40,000 nucleotides of DNA from Prorocentrum cordatum. Taxonomy: Eukaryota > Sar > Dinophyceae > Prorocentrales > Prorocentraceae. Position 1 is the stretch's first letter, and each line of letters begins with the position of its first letter. Where the stretch lies: NCBI GenBank assembly GCA_963575745.1, contig CAUYUJ010002047.1, positions 325,412 through 365,411 of the forward strand, read 5' to 3'. Below are positions 17,515 through 26,470 of the stretch, piece by piece. The notes beneath the pieces are model-generated. The model had not been told where the DNA came from, did not search any database, and saw only the letters and a list, made by a program, of their open reading frames with translations. The translations under genes and the position numbers were made by a program.

Positions 17515-19132
17515 ACCATGATGGACCCACGAACCCGGAAAGGGATATAGACATGTGGAGCATGGACACGTTTTCATGATACCCAACTGGGCAACACCTC
17601 ACGAAACATCCCACGAGACACCTCACGAAACAGCCCACGAGACACCTCACGAAACATTCCACGAGACACCTCACGAAACATTTCACGAGACACCCCGCGA
17701 AACATTCCACGAGACACCCCACGAAACATTCCACGACGACAGGCAACCACTCAACCAAGGCGGTGTGGTCGTGCTGGGGAGTGGTCGTGCTGGGGTGTGG
17801 TCGTGCTGGGGGGTGGTCGTGCTGGGGGGTGGTCGTGCTGGGGGGGTGGTCGTGCTGGGGGGTGGTCGTGCTGGGGCGTGGTCGTGCTGGGGCGTGGTCG
17901 TGCTGGGGCGTGGTCGTGCTGGGGCGTGGTCGTGCTGGGGTCGTGCTGGGGTGTGGTCGTGCTGTGGTAAGGTCGTGCTGGGGTGCGGTCGTGCTGGGGT
18001 GTGGTCTTGCTGGGGTGGGGTCGTGCTGGGGTGTGATCGTGCTGGGGTGGGGTCGTGCTGGGGTGTGGTCGTGCTGGGGTGTGGTCGTGCTAGGGTGGGG
18101 TCGTGCTGGGGTGGGGTCGTGCTGGGGAGTGGTCGTGCTGGGGTGTGGTCGTGCTGGGGTGTGGTCATGCTGGGGCGTGGTCGTGCTGGGGTGGGGTCGT
18201 GCTGGGGTGGGGTCGTGCTGGGGTGGTTTCGTGCTGGGGTGCTCCGCACCCTGTGATTTATCGATCGGGTCGTGCTGGGGTGTGGTCGTGCTGGGGTGTG
18301 GTCGTGCTGGGGTGTGGTCGTGCTGGGGTGTGGTCGTGCTGGGGTGTGGTCGTGCTGGGGTGTGGTCGTGCTGGGGTGTGGTCGTGCTGGGTCGTGCTGG
18401 GGTGTGGTCGTGCTGGGGTGTGGTCGTGCTGGGGGGTGGTCGTGCTGGGGGGGTGGTCGTGCTGGGGGGTGGTCGTGCTGGGGCGTGGTCGTGCGTGGGT
18501 CGTGCTGGGGCGTGGTCGTGCTGTGGTGAGGTCGTGCTGGGGTGTGGTCGTGCTGGGGTGTGGTCTTGCTGGGGTAGGGTCGTGCTGGGGTCGGGTCGTG
18601 CTGGGGTGTGGTCGTGCTGGGGTATGGTCGTGCTGGGGTGGGGTCGTGCTGGGGTGGGGTCGTGCTGGGGTCTGGTCGTGCTGGGGTGTGGTCGTGCTGG
18701 GGTATGGTCGTGCTAGGGTGGGGTCGTGCATTTCGCTCGAGACATCCTGCCAAAATTCCAGGAAATCGTACAAAAACAAACAAATTAGTCGAAACATCAT
18801 CGAAATTCCTTCGCGCGGGGCGCTTTTCCGCGTCGCGGTCGGCTCTGCAAAACAAGCGTTTCGCTCGAGACATCCTCGGCAAACTCTGCGGAGCAAGCGT
18901 TTCGCTCGAGACATCCTCAACACACGAAAAAGTGGCCCGCACCCTGTGATTTATCGATCGGGATTTCAAAAACAAGCGTTTCGCTCGAGACATCCTCAAA
19001 TTTTAATTCGCCGGCCTCCTTCGACCTCGATATTTATCAGGGAAAAAATTCGCCGGCCTCCTTCAAGTTGGCACCGGGGGACAGGTTTACCCACTAAAAG
19101 AGAACCCTGGGCCGGAGCCCTTTCCGGGAAAA
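17515..19132 (+). mobile_element. Family B minisatellite-carrying element, copy 4
   Basis: The head is CATGATGGACCCACGAACCC. It is followed by a 24 bp array, the long 16 bp array (17762-18728), the four TTTCGCTCGAGACATCC motifs, the ATTCGCCGGCC pair and the CCCTTTCCGGGAA end. It lies wholly inside a family C element, whose empty version is in this window, so the boundaries can be fixed to within a few bases. No obvious target duplication remains. Confidence 0.88.
17762..18728 (+). repeat. 16 bp minisatellite array in copy 4, with an embedded tail fragment
   Basis: About 60 units, the longest array here. At 18244-18269 it is interrupted by 26 bp beginning CCGCACCCTGTGATTTATCG, which is identical to the unique tail at 18937-18962. 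Confidence 0.92.
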
Positions 19133-19159
19133 AGGGTTCCTTCTTCAGCGCCCCGACTG

Positions 19160-19303
19160 TATGTCATCATTTTTCTCATGACCCGAGGGGGTCTGGGACT
19201 GAGGCCGAAAATGATAGCGAGAAACATTTCGTCATGATTTCTCTCATGACCCGATGGGGTCTTGGATCGAGGCCGAAAACAATAGCGAGAAACCTTCTGC
19301 CAT
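19160..19303 (+). repeat. Family D repeat, tandem segment left of the 3.9 kb element
   Basis: Two units of about 65 bp: TCATGACCCGAGGGGGTCTG, a GAGGCCGAAAA(T/C) segment and GAGAAAC...TTC. It breaks off at CTTCTGCCAT and resumes at 23210. Confidence 0.8.
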
Positions 19304-19599
19304 GAGCGCGCCCGCAGCGCCAGGAATAAGGAAAGGGGGGCCCCAGCCTCAAGCTGACCCCCCCCTCCCTTCGAAAAGGAGGGGGGGAGCTTCCGAAGCT
19401 CCCCCCTCCCCCCTCCCTTCTGTAAGGGTTTCTATACTAGGGGGGACCTGGCTAAAGGGGCTTCACTTTACCCCTCTCCGCCCTCCCTTACAAAGAGAGG
19501 GGGGCTTCCGAAGCTACCCCCCCCTCCCTTCCGGGGTTATAGCGAAGTGGCTAAATCCCATCAGACAGGTGCGCACTGCAGCGCTAGAGAACGCATTGG

Positions 19600-21010
19600 A
19601 TAATAACGTCGACCCCTGGTTCGTTTTCTTGTTTTCTTGTTTTCTCGGCCCCTGGTTCGTGTTCTCGTTTTCACGGGCCCTGATTCCTTTTTTATTGTTT
19701 TCTTGTTTTCTCTGCCCCTGGATCGTTTTTTTTGTTTTCTCGTGTTTTCGGCCCCTGGGTCGCGGTCTCGTTTTTATGTGACCCTGGTTCGTGTTCTCGT
19801 GTTCTCGTTTTCTCGGCCCCTGGGTCGTGGTCTCGTTTTCTCGGGCCCTGCTTAGTTTCCTCGTATTCTCGTTTTCTCGGCTCCTGGGTCGTGGTTTTGC
19901 TTTCTCAGACGCTGGTTAGGATTCTCGTTTTCTCGGTGTCTCGGCCCCCGGATGGTGGTCTCGTTTTCTCGGCCCCTGGGTCGTGGTTTCTTTTCCTCGT
20001 TTTCTCGGCTCCTGGGTCGTGGTCTCGTTTTCTCGAACCAAGCGTTTTCTGGTGATCTCGGCCCTTGGGTCGTGGTTTCGTCGGACCCTGGTTCGTTTTC
20101 TTGTCGTCTCGTTTTCTCGGCCCCTGGGTCGTGGGTCTTTTTCGCGTTTTCTCGTTTCCCCGGCCGCTCGGTCGTAGTCTCCTTTTCTCGGGGCCTGGTT
20201 CGGTGTCTCGTTTTCTCATTGTCTCTGCCCCTGGTTCGTAGTCTCGTTTTCTCGGGCCCCGATTCCTTTTATCGTTTACTCGTTTTCTCGGCCCCTGGGT
20301 AATGGTCGCGTTTTCTCGGACCATGGTTCGTTTTCGTGGTTTCCGTGCCCTTTGGTCGTGGTCTCGTCTGCTCGGGCGTTGGCTCGTTTTCTAGCTTTCT
20401 CGTGTTCTCGGCCCCTGGGTCGTAGTCTCGCTCTCTCGGGCCCTGGTTCGTTTTCTCGCTCTCTCGTTGTCTCGGATTCTGGGATTCTGTGTCGGTTTCT
20501 CAGGCCCTGGTTCGTGGTCTCGTTTTCTTGTTTTCTCGACCCCTGGGTCGTGGTCTCATTTTCCTCAGACCCTGGTTAGTTTTCTCGTTTTCTCGTGTTC
20601 TCGGCCCCTGGGTCGTGGTCTCGTTTTCTCGGACCCTGGGTCGTTTTTTGGTGTTCTCGGCCCCTGGATTCTGGTCCTGTTTTCTCGGACCCTGGTTTGG
20701 TTTCTCGTGTTCTCCTTTTCTCGGCCCCTGGATTATGGTTGTGTGTTCCCTGGCCCTGCCTCGTTTCCTCGTTTTCTCGTTTTCTCGGCCCCTGGATCAC
20801 CTGGGTCGTGGTCTGGTTTTCTCGGACGCTGGTTTGTTTTCTCGTTTTCTCGTTTTCTCGGCCCCTGGGTCGTAGTCTCGTTAACTTTCTCGGGCGCTGG
20901 TTCGTTTCACGTTTTCTGGTTTTCTCGGCCCCTGTGTCGCGGTCTCGGTTTCTCGGCCCGTGGTTCGTTTTCTCGTTTTCTCGGCCCCTGGGTGTTTGCC
21001 TTGTTATCTC
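19600..21010 (+). repeat. Degenerate ~56-64 bp minisatellite (CTCGGCCCCTGGGTCGTGG), first block
   Basis: CTCGGCCCCTGGGTCGTGG alternates with TCTCGTTTTCTCGGACCCTG and TTCGTTTTCTCG. Unit length varies, mostly 56-64 bp. Confidence 0.88.
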
Positions 21011-21097
21011 GGGCGCTGGCTCCCCAATCAGAGCTTGCCTCTGTAGGGGCCCTAGCGGATTTATATGGTTAGGTTAGGTCTGTCGCCGATTTTCGCT

Positions 21098-21230
21098 GCA
21101 CGCCCGGGTGCCCGGGTGCCCAGGGGTGCCCGGGGCCCCGGTGCCCAAGGGGTGCCCGGGGGTGCCCGGGTGCCCGGGTGCCCGGGCGTGCCCGGGGGTG
21201 CCCGGGGGTGCCTGGGGGTGCCCGGGGGCC
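21098..21230 (+). repeat. GGTGCCCGG short tandem repeat
   Basis: About 14 units of 9-10 bp (GTGCCCGGG), interrupting the 64 bp minisatellite. Confidence 0.88.
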
Positions 21231-21358
21231 CTATAGCTCTAAGCCCTATAACCCTATAGCCCAATAGCCCAACAGCCCTATAGCCCTACAACTCTATAGC
21301 CCTATAGCTCAATAGCCATATAGATCAATAGCCCTATAGCCCCCTAGCCCGATAGCCC
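21231..21358 (+). repeat. CCCTATAGC short tandem repeat
   Basis: About 14 units of CCCTATAGC and variants (CCCAATAGC, CCCTACAAC). It directly adjoins the GGTGCCCGG array. Confidence 0.88.
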
Positions 21359-21379
21359 TGATTGGGGTTTTTCGCCAGT

Positions 21380-22495
21380 ATCATTCGTTGTCTTGTTTTC
21401 TCGTGTTCTCGGCCCCTAGGCCGTGGTCTCGACTTCTCTGACCCTGGTTCGTTGTCTTGTTTTCTTGTTTCATCGTCCCCTGGGTCGTGGTCCAATTTTC
21501 TCGGACCCTGGTTCGTGTTCTCGTTTTCTTGTTTTCCCGGCCACTGGGTCGTGGCTCAGTTTTCTCGGACCCTGCTTTGTTTCCTCGTTTGCTCGTTTTC
21601 TCGGCCCCTTGGTCTCGTTTTCTCGGACGCCGTTGCGGTTCCTCGTTTCTCGTTTTTTCGGTTCCTGGGTCGTGGTCTCGGGCCCTGGTTCGGTTTCTCG
21701 TGTTCTCCGTTTGTCGGCCCCTGGATTGTGTTTTTGTTTTCTAGGACCCTTGTTCGTTTTCTCGTTTTCTCGTTTTCTCTGCCACTGGATTATGGATTTG
21801 TCTTCTCGGACCCTGGTTCGTTTTCTCGTCTTCCTGTTTTTGTCTGCCCCTGTTTCGTGTTCTCGATTATTGTTTTCTCGGCCCCTGGGTCGTGGTCCAG
21901 TTTTCTCGGACCCTGGTTAGTTTTAGCGTTTTCTCGTTTTCTCGGCCCCTGGGTCGTGGTCTCGTTTTCTCGGACGCTGCTTTGTTTTTTCGTTGTCTCG
22001 TTTTCTCGGCCCCTGGGTCGTAGTCTCGTTTTCTCTGACCCTGGTTCGTGTTCTCGTTTTCTCTGCACTCGAACGGATATTATCGTTTTCTCGGCCTGTG
22101 TCGTGGTCTCGTTTGCTCGGACCTTGGCTCGTTTTCTCGTTTTCTCGGCCCCTGGGTCGTAGTCTCGTTTTTTGTGATTCTGATTCATTGTATCGTTTTC
22201 TCTTTTTCTCGGCCTCAAGGTTTTTGTTTCGTTTTCTCTGGCCCTGCTTCGTTTTCTCTTTTCCTCGTTTTCTCGTCCCTTGGGTCGTGTTCTCGTTTTC
22301 TCAGGTCCTGGTTTCGTTTTCTCTTTGTCTCGTTTCTCGGCCCCTGGGTCGTGGTCTCGTGTTCTCGGACCCTGGTTCGTTTGCTCGTTTTCTTGGCCCC
22401 TGGGCCGTGGTCTCGTTTTCTCTGACCCTGCTTCGTTTCCTCGTTTTCACAGCCCCTGGGTCGTGGTCTCGCTTTCTCTGACCCTGGGTCGTGGT
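21380..22495 (+). repeat. Degenerate ~64 bp minisatellite, second block
   Basis: Same unit as the first block. Exact 64 bp spacing is seen at 21877, 21941 and 22005. Confidence 0.88.
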
Positions 22496-22528
22496 CGGTC
22501 GTCGGTCGTGCGTCGTCCGTCGCCGTCT

Positions 22529-22572
22529 TCGTATGACCTCGTCCTCGTCGTGACGACCACGACGAGGTCACG
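22529..22572. repeat. Hairpin-forming inverted repeat
   Basis: TGACCTCGTC is followed by its exact inverse GACGAGGTCA, with a second inner pairing GTCGT/ACGAC around the loop. Confidence 0.6.
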
Positions 22573-22689
22573 CGATGACGGCGACAATGACGGCGACGGC
22601 GGCGACGAAGACGACGAGGATGACGACGGCGTCGTACGAAGACGTCGAGCGACGGCGACGGCAACGAAGACGGCGACGGGGGAGGATCG

Positions 22690-23185
22690 TCCGGCAGGGG
22701 AAGCTCAAGGGAAGGGGGTGGTAGCTAAGCCGCCCCTTCCCTTTTGGAAAGGGGGGGAGGGGAGGGTACCTTCTGGCAGGGGGGAGAAGAATGGAGGGAG
22801 GGGGGGGGGGGCTTCCGGCAGAGGGGGGTCAAAGGAGGGGGGGGGTAGCTAAGCTCCTCTCCCCTTTCGCAAGGTGGGGAGGGGGGGTAGCTTCCCGGGT
22901 GCCGAAAGGGGGGGGGGTCTGCTAAGCCCCCCCCTCCCCCTTTGGAACCAAAGGGAGAAAGGGAGGGGGTAGCTTAAGGCAGAGGGGGGTCAAGGGGAGG
23001 GCGGGGTAGCTAAGCCCCCTCTCCCTTTGGAAAGGGGAGGGAGGGAGGGTAGCTTCGGAGTGGCGAAAGGGGGGGAGGGGGGGGAGCTTCAGGGGGGAGG
23101 CGAAAACGGAGGGGAGGGGGGGGGAGCTTCCAGCAGGGGAGGTGGAAGGGAGGGGGGGGGGTAGCTAAGGGGGGACCCCCCCCTT
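22690..23185. repeat. G-rich subterminal repeats of family E
   Basis: Several units alternate GGTAGCTAAGCCCC, a C-rich run, TTTGGAAAGGGG and a G-rich run with AGCTTC. Each unit can fold on itself. Related C-rich units lie at 19340-19550. Confidence 0.75.
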
Positions 23186-23209
23186 TGTTCTGGCGCTGTG
23201 GGCGCGCTC

Positions 23210-23390
23210 TCTCTTTCTCATGACCCGAGGGGGGAGTCTGGGATGGAGGCCGAAAATCATTACGAGAAACCTTCTGTCATGATTTGTCTCATGGCCCGAG
23301 GGGGTCTGAGAGGGAGGCCGAAAACCAGAACGAGAAACCTTCGGGCATGACTTTCTCATGACCCGAGGGGGCTCTGGGACTGAAGGAGGG
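23210..23390 (+). repeat. Family D repeat, tandem segment right of the 3.9 kb element
   Basis: Three units with CTCATGACCCGAGGGGG, GAGGCCGAAAA and GAGAAACCTTC. The first unit lacks its start, which is found at 19295-19303. Confidence 0.8.
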
Positions 23391-23600
23391 GAATGGTCAC
23401 TGCACCGACCTTGCAGACGTGCTGCAGCGGATGAATTTCGCGTGGATTCTTGTCCGTCTTCATTCCTGGCCCCCAAAAAAATCGCACGAAATTCACCTCG
23501 AAATCCGAAACGAAATTCTCCAGGACACCCCGGGCCCACCCGATCGGTTTCCGAACGAAACCCGCTCTGCGATGTTGCCGCCAGGAGGAATGGGGAGTGG
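23391..23600. other. No recognisable gene
   Basis: Nothing repetitive or coding could be identified. Confidence 0.4.
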
Positions 23601-23608
23601 GACTGGGG

Positions 23609-23767
23609 TTAGGTCGGGCATGCCCCCCCCCCACAGGGGGATTTTCGACGAAAAATAAGAACACCCCAAAATATTCAAAATAGCTTGAAAATGCTAGAAA
23701 GATGGTCCCCACACGATTTTTTCCCATTTTTTGATCTCCCCTCTGTCGAGGGACAGGCCCGACTTAT
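23609..23767 (+). mobile_element. Family A TIR element, copy 2, intact
   Basis: 159 bp from TTAGGTCGGGCATGCCCC to GGACAGGCCCGACTTAT. The flanks are a perfect 8 bp duplication, GACTGGGG (23601-23608 and 23768-23775). Eight-base duplications are typical of hAT-, P- and Merlin-type transposition; the family responsible is not known here. The internal sequence is AT-rich and non-coding. Confidence 0.9.
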
Positions 23768-23928
23768 GACTGGGGAGGGCGACTGGGGAGGGGGAGTGCG
23801 CAGAGGGCAGCTGGACGCCCCCGCCGTGCCTGACCCAAGGCCCCCCCGAGGCCGAGGGTGGTGCGCAGCCCCTCCTGGCCTCGGCCAGGAGGGCGTGGTC
23901 ACAGCGACAGGGCCCAGGACCCAGATAG

Positions 23929-24159
23929 AGGCCTCCTAGATGGGGTCCGAGTAGATGGGGTCGAAGGATCGCACCGCATCGCCAATGCATCGCCGATGCA
24001 TCGGCAATGCATCGGCGATGCATCGGCGACGTCGGCGTGGGGAAACACAGTCTCCACATCGAGCCGCATCGCCAATGCATCGCCGATGCATCGCCGATGC
24101 ATCGGCGATGCGGTGCGAGCCTCCGACCCCATCTACTCCGACCCCATCTGGGAGGCCTA
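23929..24159. mobile_element. 230 bp palindrome built from ATCGCCGATGC units
   Basis: The outer arms AGGCCTCCTAGATGGGGTCC and the inverse of GACCCCATCTGGGAGGCCT pair, and pairing continues through AGTAGATGGGGTCG and CGCACCGCATCGCC. The inner arms are series of 11-13 bp self-complementary units (GCATCGCCGATGC, GCATCGGCGATGC). The loop is about 30 bp, near 24030-24060. Probably a foldback element; a target duplication could not be fixed. Confidence 0.75.
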
Positions 24160-24645
24160 GACCAGACCCCCTCGGGTTACAGTCGGACTTCATTGGACAG
24201 GACACGCGAGAGGACACGAGACCCTTCCGAGGGTCACGCTGCCAAAGGAATGCAGGAGGCACAGGTCGCGAGACACAGGACACAAAGGTACCCTTGATTT
24301 GGCAGGGTCGACCGACTAATCCGGGCCGACTGGCGCCTTCGGTGGAGCTCCCTATGGGGCCACGACGCACTATACTGGGTGGGTGAAACGCAGGGAGAAG
24401 GGAGGAGTGACGGGAGGAGTGACGGGAGGGGGGAGGAGGGGGAGGAGGAGAGAAGAGGAGGGGAGGAGAAGGAACGCGGGGCGACGTCTCTTCAAAACGA
24501 GGACCCAGCACCACAGGATGGTTGGGAAAAATCAGAATGGGCAATTTCCCCAAATTCTCTGCCTCCGGGGGCCCTTCCGGTGCCTCGGGGCCCTCAAAAA
24601 GCCACCCAGGAGGAGAAACTTGTCCCCGGGGAGCTGGCCATCGCT
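24160..24645. other. No recognisable gene
   Basis: It contains GA-rich repeats (GGGAGGAGTGAC, twice, near 24402-24430) and nothing with a coding signature. Confidence 0.4.
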
Positions 24646-24647
24646 CG

Positions 24648-24928
24648 GACGTCCATTTCCTGTGCTTTTTTTCGGTTTCATGTGTGGTTTTTTCGCCTGC
24701 TGGAAATTTTTTCGCGTGTCGGCCGCTGCTTGATTCCCTTGTGCATTCCGGCGTTGGCTTTTGGCCCGCTGGCAATTATCTTGCGTGTTTTCCATGCTTG
24801 ATTCGACCCGCTCTCTGGAATCTTCCTTGGAGCCGCAGATAAAAAAGTGTGTTTTTTCGCCAAAGGATCAAGGATGCTCCTCGAAGGTCCTCGCCGAGGA
24901 AAAAAACGCACACGTCAAAGCGATGCCG
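24648..24928. mobile_element. Family F TIR element, diverged copy
   Basis: The left end is GCCATCGCTCGGACGTCC; the right end is ACACGTCAAAGCGATGCC. The centre shares GGTTTC(A/G)TG(T/C)G and GGATGCTCCTCGA(A/T)GGTCCT with the shorter copies at 30796 and 32610, but is about 150 bp longer owing to an internal near-duplication. Confidence 0.65.
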
Positions 24929-25023
24929 GGGGGAATGGGCCGAGAACCCCGAGGCCCGAGGCGAGGCCGCCGTGCGGCTCTGCCGCCGACGCGCTGGGCT
25001 CCTCTGGGCCCTCGCGCCAGCGG

Positions 25024-25200
25024 GCTCCTCCTCCTCCCCCTCCCCCTCCTCCTCCTCCTCCTCCTCCTCCCCCTCCTCCTCCTCCTCCTCCTCCTCCTCC
25101 TCCTCCTCCTCCTCCTCCTCCTCCTCCTCCTCCTCTTCCTCATCCCCCTCCTCCTCCTCCTCCTCCTCCGTCGTCGTCCTCGTCCTCGTCCTCCTCCTGC
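25024..25200. repeat. (TCC)n microsatellite
   Basis: Nearly pure TCC for about 115 bp, then mixed TCC/TCG triplets. Confidence 0.95.
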
Positions 25201-25246
25201 CAGATTGCCGACCCCCTCCTCCTCATCCTCCTCCTCCTCGTCAGCC

Positions 25247-25288
25247 CATCGTCGTCGTCGTCGTCGTCGACGTCGTCGTCGTCGTCGA
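25247..25288. repeat. (CGT)n microsatellite
   Basis: About 13 CGT triplets with one CGA. Confidence 0.9.
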
Positions 25289-25412
25289 GGAGCCGACGCC
25301 AGTGGCGGAGGGCAGAGCTCAGGATCAGGTCTGGGCTCCGAAACGTTCTAGACAGAATGTACGAACAACTTCGCGTGCGAACATCCGCTCGCGGTTCCTT
25401 GATCCCAGACCC

Positions 25413-25510
25413 CCTCGAGTACTGACAAAAATCACGACGGAAGGCTTTTGTTCATTTTCGGCCTCCAGAGGCCCTCACCGGGCCTCGGGGGCGTCAAAAT
25501 TACTCCGACG
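25413..25510 (+). repeat. Family D repeat, partial copy
   Basis: CCCCCTCGAGTACTGACAAA, CACGACGGAAGG, then CCTCACCGGGCCTCGGGG and GCGTCAAAA. The right half is missing. Confidence 0.75.
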
Positions 25511-25794
25511 GAAGAACCCCACATAAGAATCCTCTGGGCGAATCTGGAAAAAGCCATCACCGTCGTCCTCGTGGTTGGTGAGGCGTCCTGGCTGTCTCTT
25601 CTGCGTATATTTCTTCTCGCCTTGGCGCGGGCCCCCCTTCCACTCCTTACGTTGTCCCCATCCTCGCCCCCCTGTTTGTTCCGCGCCCCGCCACCTCCTC
25701 CCCTTCCTGTTGCATGAGCGCGCATGTCGATGTTCCTCGGCGCCGTCGCCGCCACGGCCAGCACAGGCGCGTTCTCTACTGGTCACGTCGCGCA

Positions 25795-25890
25795 GCCGTT
25801 GGGACAACCCCGCGGGCCAGGCTGTCGGGACAACCCCGCGAGCCGTTGGCGCGCAAGACCAAGCCGTTGGGACAACCCCGCGGGCTTCGA
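25795..25890 (+). repeat. Short direct repeats GTTGGGACAACCCCGCGGGC
   Basis: Three copies begin near 25797, 25824 and 25866; the middle one reads GTCGGGACAACCCCGCGAGC. They lie just beyond the stop codon of the minus-strand helicase fragment. Confidence 0.8.
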
Positions 25891-25907
25891 GCGAGGCGCA
25901 GCCGCGC

Positions 25908-26340
25908 TCAGGCGGAAGGCAGCACGAAACCCAGCTCTGCCGCGAGCTGCTTCGCCTCCGCCCTGGACAAAACCGCTCTCTTGTCGAACTCCAGGAGCGC
26001 CTTCCGCAGGGACGCCGGCGGCCCGCACTCCAGGAACTCTCGCGGCGGCGGCCGCAGGATCAGCATGTTCCGCATGCACGTGGCGCGGGAGAACATGACG
26101 TAGAGGTGCAGCCACCACTGCTCGTCCGACATGCCCGTGCGGCCAGCGTCCTCGTCTCTCGCGCAGTCGATGGTGACGCCCTTGCGCAGCGTCTGGCCCT
26201 GCGACAGCGTGGAGGTCAGGTAGGACGCGTGCGTCAGGGTGAACCCCGAGCGGCGCACGCTGTGCGCCCCCGAGCTCTGCCATGTGAACTCCCTTTCGCT
26301 GGGCCTGAACATCAGCAAGCTCCGCGCCCGCGCCTCGGCC
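25908..26340 (-). CDS. C-terminal fragment of a superfamily 1B (Pif1/RecD-like) DNA helicase
   Basis: The open frame runs 26570-25908 (220 residues), but only residues from about 78 onward look like helicase. Motif V-like HASYLTSTLSQGQTL (114-128) corresponds to the HxSQGxTL box, and motif VI-like LYVMFSRA (156-163) to the YVxxSR arginine-finger box. VRRSGFTL precedes motif V and LILRPP follows motif VI, as in Pif1/RecD-like proteins. Such enzymes unwind DNA 5'->3' using ATP. The Walker A and B motifs are absent; they would lie upstream, where only a 160 bp satellite is found. The fragment is therefore either a terminal exon whose upstream intron holds the satellite, or a truncated copy. The usual Lys/Ser before QG is replaced here by Leu-Ser. 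The stop at 25908 seems natural. The first 75 residues are read from satellite DNA and should be excluded. Confidence 0.6.
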
Positions 26341-26470
26341 TGGCCGTCGTCGTCGGCGCCTTCGGCGCCCTGTCGCAGCACCTCGGCGACCTGAGGAGCC
26401 CAAAAACTTCCTTGTTGCGTCCAAAATGTGGCCTGGGAGCTGCGTTCTGGCAGCGCGAGAACCCAAAATT

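Larger units (their letters stand above)
17381..19159 (+). mobile_element. Family C TIR element, interrupted by family B copy 4
   Basis: The left part (17381-17514: CAGTCGAGGCCTTGACCTAA, GGAACGAGGCCCC, CCATGGAAAACC, AAGGAACACCGAG) and the right part (19133-19159: GGTTCCTTCTTCAGCGCCCC then GACTG) together match the uninterrupted copy at 10172-10353. Confidence 0.8.
19304..23209 (+). mobile_element. Family E: 3.9 kb TIR element packed with minisatellite, non-coding
   Basis: The left end at 19304 (GAGCGCGCCCGCAGCGCCAG, then a G-rich run) is the inverted complement, about 36 of 40 positions, of the right end finishing at 23209 (CTGGCGCTGTGGGCGCGCTC). Inside each end lie C-rich/G-rich quasi-palindromes with AGCTTCCGAAGCT-like cores (19340-19550; 22690-23180). 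The middle is a degenerate ~64 bp minisatellite. No transposase is visible, and all long frames are low-complexity. It interrupts family D DNA, which flanks both sides. An alternative is two independent inverted repeats that happen to bracket an array. Confidence 0.65.

Noticed and set aside
21231-21358. Interstitial telomere
   Set aside because: The unit CCCTATAGC is 9 bp and differs from the TTTAGGG-type telomere expected in dinoflagellates.
19600-22495. Hydrophobic-looking plus frames and charged minus frames of 100-270 residues
   Set aside because: All are read from the 64 bp minisatellite, in several frames at once; no start, domain or composition argues for a protein.
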